This document shows, in pieces, positions 12,201 to 24,790 of a DNA stretch of 64,000 bases. The first letter of the stretch is position 1; the number at the start of each line of letters is the position of its first letter. The translations under genes and the position numbers were made by a program. The notes beneath the pieces were generated by a model that saw nothing but the letters and a program-made list of their open reading frames with translations, ran no database searches and had not been told where the DNA came from. The DNA comes from Adenanthera pavonina (Eukaryota; Streptophyta; Magnoliopsida; Fabales; Fabaceae), in NCBI GenBank assembly GCA_026686845.1, contig JAIVEN010000013.1, positions 16,264,001-16,328,000 of the forward strand, written 5' to 3'.

Positions 12201-12483
12201 TACTAAGTCAATTGAATCTCAATATGACAGAGGTGACGACAAAGTGCTCAGAAGAGACCAAGATGTGGTATGGAAAGTTATTATGTATAAGGTAAACAAT
12301 TTTTTTTTGTGAAAGAAAAATTTTTATCTTTAATTGTTAAAAAAATTTGTCCTTATTAATTACAAATTAATAATTACTAATTAATTTGTTAAAATAGTTT
12401 ATGTTTAAAATTAATATTTTATTATTTACAAGTTTTTAATTATTATGTCTATTATATTCAATTATTATAATCATTACCTAACA

Positions 12484-12511
12484 ATTATTATTATTATTAT
12501 TATTATTATTC
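12484..12511. repeat. ATT microsatellite
   Basis: About nine uninterrupted ATT units in very AT-rich DNA. Confidence 0.9.
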
Positions 12512-12599
12512 ATTACCATTATCATAACCTAATATTAGTCGTTATCTAATAATTATAAAAATTAACCGATAAAAACATGTCAGTAGCACCAAAACGTGA

Positions 12600-12880
12600 T
12601 TGAGGCTATTATTATATTAAAAAAATAATACAAATCGTGCGTTCACGATTTATATTATATATAAAAAAAAAAGTTAAAGCAAATCATGAACTTCAACCAT
12701 GATTTGCATTATATTAAAAAAAAGGTTAATGCAAATTGTGATTGAAGTTCACGATTTGCATTGTCACGTTAAAAAAAGAATATAATGCAAATCATGATTG
12801 GACATTACCATTTGCATTAAAAATAACTAGATAGTGCAAATCATGATGTAAATTTGCGATTTGTGTTGTTTTATTTAAAA
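12600..12880. repeat. Array of short inverted repeats (GCAAATCATGA / TCATGATTTGC)
   Basis: Four to five imperfect palindromes of about 40 bases built on AATGCAAATC-ATGA and its complement, separated by A-runs. Each could form a hairpin. No coding potential seen. Confidence 0.6.
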
Positions 12881-14097
12881 AAATGCAAAACGTAATATGA
12901 TGTTCCGATTTCATTTGTAGTGTTTTGGTAAAATTTTTTAATATTGTAATATCTTTTTATAATTGCAGTGCTGTGCTCAATTTTCCCTGCCTCCAGTTAT
13001 TAAGGAAATATGGATATTTGTGGAATGCCACTTGACAAAAGTGTCCAGAAAAAGAAATTCTTGCTCCTCAATCAAAACTGTTATCCGCTCAAGATGATGT
13101 CTCAATTTTCCGTGGGGAATCTTACTTGAGCTTGGTATTGGGATTTAGTGTTGGATTTTAAGATTCTTAGGCCCTATTATATTCAACCGTACGTTCTTGG
13201 TCAGATCCCTACTTTAAATTTTTGAACAAAGAGACTCGAAGTATATGTGGCTAGGTTCCAAAGGTTCTTCATTGTTCAGAGAACAGAAGGTAATCATTTA
13301 TTGTCTATAAATCTTGATTTCTACTTTTAGTCTTCTAATCGTGGAGGATTTGGTTATGACAAAGAGAAAATTGTGAAAGTTACGTGGCACGAACACTTTG
13401 CTGCTCGGTACTATAAATATAGGAAGTGTGTGAGAAAATAAAAAAAGGTTATGAGAGGAAAATAAGTAGCTGAAACAAATAAAATAAATTTTTTTCTCAA
13501 TTTGGTCACAACCCTCTTTGTCATCATTTTTATGTAGGGAAAATTAAACATTTGATCCTTAAACTATACACTACTTTGTATATAAGTTGGTCCCTAAACT
13601 AAAATTTTTTTTAAGCAACTCCTCAAATTAAGAATTCTACCGTCATCACGTTCATCCCTGAAATGTTAAGCAACTCCTCAGATGCATCCCTGAGCTGGAC
13701 AGATGGCATGACGCCGTCCGTTATATGTTGAGGTGTAAGACGGCAAGCTAGCATGGCATTCTTCAGTTGACTTGTCCGAACAGCTTTGAGACGGAGAGAC
13801 CCTGAAAATTGGAACCCCTTCCTTGTCGATAGATAGAGAAGCTGTCAAAGACTGAGGAAGTGTGTAGTGTGGCGTCCATCTAGCCTCGGTCCCAAAGTTT
13901 CGAACTCCTTCAGTTTGTACAATCCCATCAGCTTTGGACTATATCTAACTAATTATTAAAGCACCATATGATGCTGTATTTCATGTACCTGTAGGAGAAG
14001 CTCACACCTGAAAGTGGCCGCAAGTCCAAGAGAGAATCTTTGGGTGTGACTAGGCAACACCAATTTGATCCCGTAGTCATCAAAGCAATGAAAATGC
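12881..14097. other. Unassigned intergenic DNA
   Basis: No supported gene. Near 13545-13620 it reads like the 'ttaaactat...ggtccctaaac' stretches common in plant nonautonomous repeats. A GC-richer part (13690-13930) has no convincing frame. Confidence 0.4.
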
Positions 14098-14622
14098 TGT
14101 TAGATTTATTATATATATATATATATTTATATATGGTGGATTAGCATTTAATTAGTTATACAAATTATTTATTGATTTCATTCATATCAATTCTGGAATA
14201 GATTGGGCCCTATTTATAAGTGTGTAATCTGTGATAGGTTGGATTACATATATGCCCATTGGGTAGAGGCCCAACCTACTATCTTTTAGTGGCCAGTGAT
14301 TTCCTATCACTTATTTGACTTTATGTAGAAAAAAGAGTTATTAATTTTAATTAAAATTCTATTTATAAAATAAATGAGACGGTCAGTTAAACAGACACAT
14401 TCTCATCATCTAAAATTACCACTCTTCTCTGAAAAGCTTACATTCTCTCATTTTCAAAAGTTTTCTCCATATCAGTGAAGACTAAAGAGCAAAGTAGGTT
14501 GTGTAATCTACTATATTATTTTCTGTGTGTCATCAATGGCTTCCTTAGGACCCTTATAAGGTATGTTCAAATTGTAAAACTCAAAATTTATAGTATTTGA
14601 TTGTTAATTCGTACAATTAACA
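14098..14622 (+). repeat. Short copia-type LTR (525 bp), probable
   Basis: Begins TGTTAGATTTATT, ends GTACAATTAACA, and is followed by TGATATCATAGC (14625-14636), two mismatches from the Met-tRNA primer site. Contains a TA microsatellite (about 14108-14127) and CTATTTATAAG as a possible TATA box. No partner LTR or coding region follows, so the element is truncated. Confidence 0.6.
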
Positions 14623-14636
14623 TATGATATCATAGC

Positions 14637-15312
14637 ATTGTTGATTGTATGAATTAACAGATGGCTTAATTAAGATCAGATTTGTTAATTTAAACCGAAG
14701 CTCCAAATTTGAACCCTAAGATTTAGGGTTTTCTAGTTTTTGGTCATATTCTATGTAATTATTTTGTGCATCATGTTCATCTGATCTCCTGGATGTTTGG
14801 CCAATAACTAGAAGAAGCTAGTCAAGGTTGAATCCAATGTCACTGTGACAACCAGTCAATAAGAAGCTTATAACAATGTCTCACGATATGAGAATGACCT
14901 TTTTTTTGAGTTGAGATATGAGAATATGATATAATTATTATTGGATGCAATCTTGAACTGGTTATAAAAAAATTATTACCTTTAACGTGACTCTGTTCTT
15001 TATTGAATTCTTTGTAGTTTCTATGACATATATACTTGTTTCGTCATCTTAAATATTATTCATATATCACATTGTTTGGGTATTTGGTAATTGGAATTTT
15101 TTGTCTGAATATATTATGTTTTTTAGTTTTTAAAGCCAGGCTCAATAAATTTGATATTTGATCACATTTTAAAAAGTAAAATTTTTATATTTGATGTTTT
15201 CTCCAATGCACAATAGGAAATCAAGTTTGTGTGTCATCTTGACATTCTGCTAATTTTTTTTTGATGCATTAGTGACATTTAATTAATGATAATCTCTTAA
15301 TGGAATTACAAT
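14637..15312. other. Unassigned, possible leader of the truncated copia element
   Basis: AT-rich, no convincing ORF. The first 100 bases may be the untranslated leader after the primer site at 14625. Confidence 0.35.
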
Positions 15313-15909
15313 TGTAACACCTTTCTTTTAATTAAATTTTCCCAAGTATCATAGTATAATTAATATCCAATTGAACCATATTAAAGGCCTGAATTATTGT
15401 AAGGTCCAAAATAAACAAATTAAAAAAAACAGATTACTTTTTATCTGGTACACAATTTTTCTAGCTGAACTTTGAAAAATCATAATTAAATTCAGAAAAA
15501 ATGTACTAATGTAATTCAATTTTTTAAAAATAGCTAATGATATGCTCTACAAGGAAAAAATATGAAACTTATATTTCATCACACCAATTGGTACAATTTA
15601 ATGCTTAAATATATATTGTACAAATGGTCAAAAACTCTGTTCTGGCTTCTCTGGCCTATCTTCAAAATTCATAACAATTCACATAGATGTCCAATTCATT
15701 TGTTCTTTTACTTGTTAGAAAGCCTTATCTGTCTTGTTTTTGGAAATATATAACACTCCTATGTTGCATTATATTTTGAATGAACAGTAGCTACACAATT
15801 AACAGATGCGCATAATGGTTAGATTATATCATATCTTGCAAAAGTAGTAACTTACATCATTCACATTGTTCATACTTGTTCATGACACATCCATAACATC
15901 TCTAGAGAC

Positions 15910-16059
15910 TCAAAAGAGCAAAATGATAACAAGACATAGCTTTACAAACTCATATATGATTTTACATAAAATCACAAATATATAAGCACCAAAGGCAATA
16001 ACAAAGTTAATCATCAATAGCCTCCTCCTTGCCCTTTGCCTTCTTGGTGGTCTTGCCAC
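15910..16059 (-). CDS. LTR-internal small ORF, copy a (Arg-rich plus hydrophobic)
   Basis: 49 codons inside the G2 LTR. It reads GTG where copies c and d have ATG (MA...), so the start is probably lost. The N-terminus VARPPRRQRARRR is strongly basic; residues about 17-49 are almost wholly hydrophobic with a central LCK, suggesting one or two membrane segments. It ends in TGA. Copies b (27116) and c (30607, one base missing) align over the same 49 codons without other gaps, and copy d (52448) aligns over most of it. I recognise no family. It may be a real small protein or a T-rich noncoding stretch that happens to stay open. Confidence 0.5.
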   Translation of the reverse strand: MARPPRRQRARRRLLMINFVIAFGAYIFVILCKIIYEFVKLCLVIILLF

Positions 16060-16769
16060 CTTTAGAAACTATAATTTGGGATTCTTAAGGGAATGAGATT
16101 GGGAAAATCTCAGTAGTAAGTTATATTTATGCATCATGCTATTCATTTCTCATAATAAACACTTTAAATCACTTAAAATTACATTAAATCAATAAACTGT
16201 CATATAAATCATAAAAATTTTGACAGCATAATGGCTTAAAAAATAAACATTTTGAGGAATAAAACCCCTCATATTGCATCCAAAACCAATCAAGAAATAA
16301 CAATTCACAATATGGCAACCAATTTGCATAGTTACAAGACAATCAAATAACATATGTAAGAATATATATACACTTGGCTACCTTGATGACTTCTCTTGAC
16401 TACACCCTTTACTTGCAATGATTTCACAAGCTTTCTCATGTCCCTAGTCAATATTAAACAATGGTTGAAGCCACTGATTTCATTGTATAAAGTATAAAGC
16501 TCACATAAAACCTTAAAATTCCAAATAGTTTATCTTAGGCTTAATCATGAATCATATACTTATCTCTAAGTTTTTTGCCATTGAAAATCCATTTTTGGCA
16601 TCAAACCAATGAAATTCCCACTCTGAGAACCATTTTTGGTTTGGCCAAAATTCAACTTAAAAGAGAAAGAATGGGATTTTCACAAAACTTGCTCAAATCA
16701 TAACTAGTTTGCTTCCTCTTGCTAAATCCCATGCTTAATCATGATTTTATGGTTTTAAAACATCATTCC

Positions 16770-18185
16770 TGTTAGGTCCACTGGCTTCCCAAGAGGGGGG
16801 TGAATTGGAAAGTTTAAACTTTTTCTGTAAAAGTGTGATATACCAGTGATAATAGAAGTTTGTAAAAAATAGAGTATAGAAAGAATAAAGAAAATGCAAG
16901 GTAAACAAGCTTGCAATGCCACAGTACAAGCTTGTACTTTGTTCTAAGAGCTCTCAAATTTACACTCCGTACTCTTACAAAGTGTTTCCTAAATCCCTTG
17001 TGAAAATCCCTCACAAGAAAATCCTTCTTCTAGATGAAGAAAATATTTTTATATAGAAAGAAAACTCTGTAACTCAGAGTAAATGTGATACTTGAGGTGC
17101 AGTAAATGAAATGTAAAAAATAAAAGGCTTTGACTTCTGATTTCAGCAAAGTTTCAGTATTTATAGCACAAAATCATTACCCACAACTTCAAATGAAGTT
17201 CAATTTATAGATTTGTGACTGAACTAGTTATTAGACACAAGATCTAGTCGTTAGAGACATTACTCAATGGTTACTTAGCAAAACTATCTGTTCATCAACC
17301 ACATTTAATGCATTTAACACACTAAAATTTGAATTTTGAGTGCCAACAGATGAATTTTGCAAAGACCATAAGCTAAAGACTTTAACATTAAACTTCCAAA
17401 ATTTGTCTGTTCAAGGGTGAAGTTCAAATTTTGAATTTGTCAAATATATCCCATGTTAAGACATACGAATTTTTATATTCAAAGTGCATCTGTTGAGTAT
17501 AAACAGTTATCTCATGTCTTTGTAATGCACTCAAAATTTGAATTTTGAAAGTCAAAATTCGTCTGTCAGTGGCTAGTTCAACATGATACAAAGGTTTTGC
17601 TATTTGAAATTCAAATTTTGTATTATAAAATTTGTCTGTCAAAGACAAACTCTAACTGGACTTACAAGTTCTTACTTTAAAATCCAAATTTTAAAATCCA
17701 AAATTCGTTTGTCAGTGGGACTGACTTTGAACTCTTTTTGTACTTTAATATCATTTGAATTTTGTCAAGACTTCTGATGAATTTAGCATATTTTGTCAAC
17801 TATGCTTTACTTGAAATTCAAATTTTAGAACTTGAAATTCGTCTATCAAATATGATAACTTTGGAACATCAAATTTCAGCAAGTAAAATTTAAATTTTGC
17901 ACAAAACATATCAAAATTAACGTCAAAATTCATCTGTTAGTTAGTGTTTTCAAAATCTAGCATATGTTAACATAGGATAACTGTGAAAACACTTGTTTAA
18001 ATACAGTAGGAACATAATTAAGTAAGAGTCAAAGCATTTTACCCTTTGTACATTATGAGAAATCCTAATAACTAAATCTTCACACATTTCTCCTTGGATT
18101 TCTTCACTTGTATGCTCTTACACTCCTTTGATATTCTCCTTCCAAGCTCTAGTTGTTTGGAATCATCAAAGCACTTGATTAAACA
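16770..18185 (-). repeat. 3' LTR of E2 (1416 bp)
   Basis: Minus strand TGTTTAATCAAG to CCTAACA. Same motif pairs as E1 (GACGAA / AAATT-GAATTT types) but many have lost CpG. TATA-like TATAAATAC near 17158. Shorter than the E1 LTR by about 250 bases. Confidence 0.9.
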
Positions 18186-18200
18186 TTCTTTCTCTTTTTG
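18186..18200 (-). other. Polypurine tract, E2
   Basis: Minus strand CAAAAAGAGAAAGAA directly before the LTR start; the E1 equivalent has a G5 run. Confidence 0.75.
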
Positions 18201-18495
18201 ATGATGACAAAACAACTTGCAAATTCGATTGGTACTTGGGTTTGCTTCTAAGAGCTCCCCCTCAACATATGCATTAAAGTTTAAAGATAAATACAACACA
18301 TGTAAATGAGCAGAAGGAAAATGTGAAAACATATTACATTGATGCAATTAAGGTTCAGTACAGAGATTTAAAACACAAACTAGAACACAAGGCAAGTACA
18401 TGGCATTGCAGGGTTAGCATTAAGGTACATGAGATGCTACAAAAGATACATAGTTACACAGCCCTAAGATCTATGCTCTAAGTATCTCTAGCTTG

Positions 18496-20647
18496 TCACT
18501 CCTTCCTGGTCTTGAGCTTAATCTTCTTCTTGCCATATGTTTTTCCAGATTGCCTAGCTTTAGACTTCCCAGTTTGTTTGTCTTTTTCCTCCCCCTTTTT
18601 GGCATCATTAGGGACTGGGATATGCATAGAGGAAGGAGGAATCTATGACATGGGAATAGCTTGAAGAGGGACAGGGATGAATGGCATAGATAGAGGCATC
18701 TTAGGAAGATCTTTTTCATCATTGGAGATTATGTCTTGAACTTCCCTTTGAAGGTTGGCCAATATAGTTCTTTGATCTAATGACAGACCATATTTGGGAG
18801 ATGGAGGTTGTAGAGCAGGAGGAGGAAACATTTCATCGAGTCTTGTCTTCTGAACTTGAGCAATTGCATCATGAGCAATGGCAGCAATATCCATGTAGGG
18901 CATGATGTTTCTCTCCTCATTTAAGGCAGCTCGAATGATGGGTACAGAGGTGATAGCTGCAACAAATTTCTCCATTTGCTCAGACTCTTGAGATGACAAA
19001 AGTGATTTTTGAGCAAGATCTCCATTATAGGCTCATGAGAGCCTTCTTCTTGAGGGGCCTCTTCCTCCATGGCATAGTCCAAAGGTGGACCAGGGCTTAT
19101 CATATTATTAGAGGCTTGTGGGGTAGCAACAGTGTTAGTAGCTCCAATAGCAGCATCTATTGCAGCATGTTAGGGGATTCCAATTCAAATAGGCTTGAAG
19201 GTACAGGAGAGACAGACTTAGTGTGTCCAAAAGGTCCAGGTTGAGGTGGTGCTGATGTGGAAGGGATAGCATCTCTAATGTGTTCATAGGCATTAGTAAT
19301 CACCTTTAGATTCTTTGCCAGTTGAATGATTTGATCTTGTAAGTGAGCATACTTGGCATTCTATTCCTCTCTGATGCTTAGCAGTAATGAGGAAAGGTTA
19401 TCATACAGCTTAGTGATTGTGGTTGGCTTAGACCATGTGGATAGAGTGGAGGATTGAGGTCGTTGAGTGGGTTGTGGTGGAGAAAAAATAGGCTAAGATG
19501 CCTGTGGTGAAGGCTGCGTGTGTGGAATAGTCTCAAAAGTCCCTTCTTGCTATTGTCACTAGTCTTCTTCATAAAATAAGTCTTCTGAATTCCCCGTACC
19601 CTTGCTAATCTACCTTTCTTCCTTCCTTTCTATGCACATTCTCATTAATTCTTCCTCCTTGAATACCTCAGTTGGCTTTCCTTTTCCTTTTTCTAAGTGT
19701 TTGATCTTTACATATTGAAGCATCTTAGTAATGATGGAGGCATTAGGCAAGGTGGAATCTTTCCTTTGATCCCTTGCCTTGATCATATGCTGGAAGATGA
19801 TATGGCCCAAATTTAGCAACTTTCCATGGATTAGAGCAGTCATCACATGAGCCTCAGCCTGTGTAATCAAATTAAAGCTTCCCTCTTTATTGAAGATAAT
19901 CCTAGACACTATGTAGTATAGGACCCTAGCTTGCACACTTAGGTCAGATGGCTTAAACAGTCTCAGAGGAGGCCTATTCTTATGCCTTCTGAATAGGGTG
20001 TTCAGAACTATGCTCTCCTTGTTGTTTAGGAACTATCCACCTTCCTCTTTTGCTTCTTTATCCTTATCCATGTATTTGGAAGTGGTGATGTCAATTTTGA
20101 ATCCCTCTTGTCCAGGGATTTCCAGTACTTCATTGATGGTCTCATTAGAGAGCCACAAAGTTCAAGACTTGAGGTTAACTTGCCATCTCTTCTTTTTATT
20201 GTTGAATGATAGGGCAGCATACCATATCTTTATTACCTCATCATCATACCTTTCCTTTATTTCTAACATATTCTTATATTTAACTAGCCAGATCCCAGCA
20301 TCAAAGTTGTTGGATGTAAGGATATCTCTCAAATTGGTAAAATAAGGAGTTATTACCTTTTTGCTCACAAACTTCGTGGTGTATTCTTCTGAGATTTGGG
20401 TAGTGCTGCATAGAGGTTTAGTTGTTAACTGTAGTTTCTTAAAATTGGTGCTAGAAGATGTAGAGGTAGCAGCAGGGACTGGTTTCTTCAAATCAGCCTT
20501 GGGTATTATTCTTTGCTTCTTGGAAGGAGTTCCTTTGTTGGATTCAGCCTTTCTCTTCTTACTTTCTTTAGAGGCATATTGAGATTTCACGGCTTGTTTT
20601 GGTCTGGACTCCTTTTTTCCTATGTTGGCATTCTTAACCCTAGCCAT
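18496..20647 (-). pseudogene. Third ORF of E2, broken
   Basis: Same gene as 7045-9253. Starts MARVKN at 20647. Basic N-terminus with KKRKAESNKGTPSKK, globular region containing NNFDAGIWLVKYKNMLEI and RYDDEVIKIWYAAL, the IKARDQRKDSTLPNASII segment near 19750, coiled-coil region, then the Lys-rich tail (DAKKGEE...TRKE) ending TGA at 18496. Broken by several stops and shifts (for example near 20160, 19937, 19600 and 18640). Its tail stays in the conserved frame where E1 has an extra base, so the Lys-rich end is part of the original protein. Confidence 0.78.
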
Positions 20648-20649
20648 TT

Positions 20650-21720
20650 TCGTGATGGATTGGTGACAAGTAGTGCTCAGAAGGGGTTTATAAGGATTGG
20701 GTAAGAGTTTAATCGGTGGGAAATAAAGATTCATCAAAGGAATTAATGAGAAATTAAGAGAGGAAGTGAACAGCTTTGAGAGAGAGACGAATAGAGTTAT
20801 GTTTGTTCAAAGCCTAACTTTCTGGTTCAGCTTAAGTAACCTTTCAATAGACAAATTTCGAGGCCCAAAATTTGAATTTTGAGCAGTTACGTTGTTTACA
20901 TAACATAGAGAAATTGTTTGATAGACAAATTTTCATCCTTAAAGTTTGTCTGTCAGAGGCTTAGTTATGGATATACTCTTCAACACACAAATTTTGAGTC
21001 ATCAAAGTTCAAACTATGAGAGTTCAATGGTAAGTCAAATAAGAAGGAGACTTTCAACAGATTAATTTTAGCTATGAAATTTATCTAACAGGGACTCTTT
21101 AACAATAGATGCTTTAACAGATGAATATTATGTCCTTAAAGTTTGAACTTTAATATCTCTTTCCAAATGTAAACAAGAGAGGTTCATCAGATGAATTTTT
21201 AAGGTTCAAAATTTGAATTTTAATACTTTGCGAAGAAACTTTTGTAATGTGAATTTTGAATCACCAAAAATTCGAATGTTGCACATATGGACACAATTAA
21301 CACTTAAGCCAGTATTCCAAAATTCGAATTTCAACTAAGCAACAAACGAATTTCAAACAACTTGAGAGTATTGTAACAACATGTGAGACATTGAAATATG
21401 TCTATTTAGCAATGAAGTTTGAATTTTAAGCATGTCAACTCATTCAAAATCATAATCTGGCATGGAAATTCATCTAACAGCATCCAAAATGCAAATTTTA
21501 CATGATTGAACTTATAGATAAAGGCTGAAAGTTCAAATTTTCATGTTTTCTTCAATAGCTATTGACTGAGCAGGTCTGATATACTCTATTATATTGATTT
21601 TTCTATCATCTAAGTCCATGGGGGGTACCTGTAAAACATCTTAAACATACTCCGATGCTTAAGTTAGTATAGATATTAGTAATTTAACTTCAGAAGGTAA
21701 ATAGATTTAGTTAGAGGCTT
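20650..21720 (-). repeat. Internal motif array of E2
   Basis: Equivalent of 6066-7044. Repeated AAATT(T/C)GAATTT and GACAAATTT/GACGAATTT forms, for instance near 20850, 20930, 21190, 21320 and 21350. Noncoding. Confidence 0.6.
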
Positions 21721-21722
21721 GC

Positions 21723-22337
21723 TTATAGTTCATTAGGATTTACCATTCCCAATTCTCTTCTGTTCTTACAGTATCTATCTTCTGGTAAGGGCTTGGCCAA
21801 GATGTTTGCAATCTGATCTTTAGTAGGGACAAACTCTAACATGATATCTCTTTTCAAAATATTGTCTTGTATGAAGTGATGTCCAACTTCAATATGTTTT
21901 ATTCTTGAATGCATGATGGGATTTTTTGTGATGTTGATGACACTTTGATTGTCACATCCAATTGGTATCTCCTTCATCTCAATCTCAAGATCTTCAAGTT
22001 GCTGTTTCATCTAAAGAACTTGAGCACAGTAGCTTCAAGCAGCTATATATTCAACTTCTACTATGGAGAGAGCTCGCTATTATGTTTCTTGTTGAACCAT
22101 GAAACTAGAGATCCTCCCATAAATTGTGCTCTTTCTGTTAATTTTGGATTTAGCAAAGTCAGTATCAGTATATCCTTTAAGCTCTTCTCCATTACCCTTT
22201 GGACACCAAAGTTCCATCTGTGATGTCCAATTAGATATCTGAAAAATTCTCTTCACAGCTATTGTATGGAACTCTTTGGGACATGATTGGAACCTTGCAC
22301 ACATGTTGCTTAGTATGTTCACCAGATGTACTGATTG
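21723..22337 (-). pseudogene. pol: RNase H end of pol, E2
   Basis: Only the last 200 or so codons of pol remain: CARFQSCP, GYTDTDFAKS, CDNQSVINITKNPIMHSR, HIEVGHHFIQD and the ending RRELGMVNPNEL, then TAA. Breaks near 22010-22080. Upstream it joins LTR sequence directly at about 22338, the deletion junction. Confidence 0.85.
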
Positions 22338-23158
22338 ACCATAAGCTAAAGACTTTAACATTAAACTTCCAAAATTCATCTATTCAAGGGTGAAGTTTGA
22401 ATTCTGAATTTGTCAAATATATCCTATGTTAAGACATACGAATTTTCATATTCAAAGTGCATTTGTTGAGTATGAACAGTTGTCTTATGTCTTTGCAATG
22501 CACTCAAAATTCAAATTTTGAAAGTCAAAAGTCATCTGTCAGTGGCTAGCTCAACATGGTACAAAGGTTCTGCTATTTGAAATTTGAATTTTTTATTTCA
22601 AAATTTATCTGTCAGAGATAAGCTCTAACTGAACTTACAAGTTCTTACTTCAAAATTCAAATTTTGAAATCCAAAATTTGTCTATTAGGAGGACTAACTT
22701 TGAACTCTTTTTACACTATGATATTATTCGAATTTTGTCAAGACTTCAGACAAATTTTACACATTTTGTCAACTATGCTTTACTTGAAATTTGCATTTCA
22801 GAACTTGAAATTCATTTGTCAGAGATGATAACTCTGGAACTTCAAATTTTAGTAAGCAAAGTTCAAATTTTGCACGAAACATATTAGAATTAACATCAAA
22901 ATTCATCTGTTAGTCAGTGTTTTCAAAATCTAACATATGTTAACGTAGGATAACTATGAAAACACTTGTTTAAATGTAGTGGGAACATAATTAAGTAAGA
23001 ATCAAAGCCTTTTACCTCCTGTACATTATGAGAAATCCTAACAACTAAATCTTCACACATTTCTCCTTGGATGTCTTCACTTGTATGCTCTTACACTTCT
23101 TTGATATTCTCCTTCCAAGCTCTAGTTGTTTAGAATTATCAAAACACTTGATTCAACA
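22338..23158 (-). repeat. 5' LTR remnant of E2
   Basis: Matches 17363-18185 of the E2 3' LTR. The outer end is intact (TGTTGAATCAAG on the minus strand, next to ATTCC); the inner 600 bases or so, including the TATA region, are deleted. Confidence 0.88.
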
Positions 23159-24229
23159 ATTCCTTCCTTAAACAAGCTTTGGCTTAATTCTTGTAGAGGT
23201 TGGGAAGAAAGGAACTCCATGAAAACCAAGCCATACAAGCATGAAACTATGATAAAAAATACTTAAGAGTTCCAAGAAGTGCACTTACCATTTTTCTTGG
23301 GATTTTCTTCCTATTTTTCTCCTATTTTCTTTCTTCTTCATGTGGCTGGCTTCTCTTTTCTCAAATTGTAGACTTCTCTCTCTCTTTCTCTTGCCAAAGT
23401 TTCAACGAAATGGTGCTAGGAAGGAGTACTTATAATGGCCACTAATCACTCTTACTTCTACTAATCACTTTGATTAACTTTTAAGCAAAACTTATCCTTT
23501 AAGTTGTCTTAACTATTAAGTCATCCAATTTGAGCACATGGCTCATGATTTGGTGCCACTTTGATGGGGAATTATCTCCAAAATATTGTATATTTTTCTC
23601 AATCCAGTAATACCCTATATTGGTTACTTTATACTTGGACTAGTAAAATTACTTTTTACAGTAGAAAATTACTTTATGAGTACAAAATTAAACTAAACTT
23701 ATATCTAGTATTACTTCATTATTCTGCCTCCTAAAAGCTCTTTTTGTGATGCTCAGCTACTTTTCTTTTTACCTTTTTACCTTTTGCATATCAAAAAGTA
23801 ACTTTACTAGAAGAAAGGTACTTGTTAACTTTTGACAGTGATTCTTTATTTATTCTTAATTAGTAAGCCTAAATACTATATACCATTGGACTTGTCTCAT
23901 CAAGAGCTTCATTTTGACAGTAATTTTGCATATTAACAAATTTACTCCTAACTCAGGGTCAAATTATATTTTTTTCGGGTCAATAGCTGTAATTCTTCCC
24001 AAGATATATATTCACATGCATTCCCACGTGATTATCATACTTGAGGGACAATTTTGTAAAATATTTCTAGAAAAATGTGATTTTTTTTATTTTTCCAGCT
24101 ATCCTGGAAAAATGACCTCATTGTCCAATTTTACACAAAATGGTGTATGTCCAGTTTCTCAAATTCTTTATGTATCTTTAGGTATTTAAGCTTTTATAGA
24201 TATTACAATTCTCTTCTCCTTTAATTAAA

Positions 24230-24790
24230 TTTCATCCTTGAAATTTAGAAATGTATCATATATAAATATAGCTCTGGATACTTTTGCTTCATGTCAACCC
24301 CTATTTCTTAGGTTGCTTCATTTGAAGTCAAGCTTCTCCAAACCACCTTTATTAGAGGTATATCTTTGCCCTTCAATTTTTTGACTTGATAGTAAATGAT
24401 TTTCTCAGGCTTTACCTCATAAAATAGATTATCTTTTAAATTGACATGTTCATACTCTGAAACATGTGATGGGTTTGGTTGGTATCTTTTTAGCTAGGAA
24501 ACATGAAAAATGTTATGGATCTTACTCATATTAGGAGGTAAAGCTATTTTATTGGCTACAGGTCCAGCTTTAGACAAAATTTCATATGGTCATATATACT
24601 TGGGACTAAGTCTTTTTAGTTTTAAATGATCAACCAGTACAAGTTGTCGGAGACATTTTGGGAAAAATGTGATTTCCATTTTCAAATCCCAACGGCTTCC
24701 TTCTTTTATCAACATAACTCTTCTACTTGATTTGAGCCATCAATAACTTTTTATTTATCATAACTACTTGTTTGGTGGTCTGATAAACTA
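24230..24790 (-). pseudogene. pol: Gypsy G2 integrase C-terminus and chromodomain
   Basis: Minus-strand translation gives KKLLMAQ, KSYVDKRRKPLGFENGNH (integrase C-terminal region), then KIHNIFHVS, RYQPNPSHV, a chromodomain-type segment with VKKLKGKDIPLIKVVWR, and KQKYPELY before the stop. This order places G2 in the plant chromoviruses of the Tekay/Del type. Several stops and one shift near 24650. The upstream rest of pol is missing: sequence changes to plus-strand gypsy LTR at about 24800. The 3' LTR lies directly downstream (24207). Confidence 0.82.

Larger units (their letters stand above)
16765..23163 (-). mobile_element. Copia element E2, internally deleted, target duplication ATTCC
   Basis: Minus-strand relative of E1 inserted in the G2 LTR. 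ATTCC flanks it at 16765-16769 and 23159-23163. From right to left: 5' LTR remnant, RNase H end of pol, motif array, third ORF, polypurine tract, full 3' LTR. A deletion removed the end of the 5' LTR, the primer site, gag, protease, integrase and most reverse transcriptase. Because the duplication is intact, the loss followed insertion. Confidence 0.92.
15313..24207 (-). repeat. 3' LTR of gypsy element G2, split by E2
   Basis: On the minus strand it starts TGTAATATCT (24207) and ends GGTGTTACA (15313). Removing E2 and one ATTCC copy leaves about 2501 bases, matching the 2551-bp relative at 50662-53212. The sequence before its start (complement of 24208-24222) is purine-rich, as expected for a polypurine tract. 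Flanks ACAAT and ATTCT do not match, as expected if G2 continues to the right. Confidence 0.85.

Noticed and set aside
15562..15753. 63-codon hydrophobic frame
   Set aside because: Lies in LTR sequence on the strand opposite the LTR; AT-rich chance frame.
16021..16100. Minus-strand Lys-rich peptide resembling a histone tail
   Set aside because: It is another frame of the LTR small ORF region, which other LTR copies read in the Arg-rich frame.
23914..24189. 91-codon plus-strand frame
   Set aside because: Antisense to the start of the G2 LTR; not open in the other LTR copies as far as I can read.
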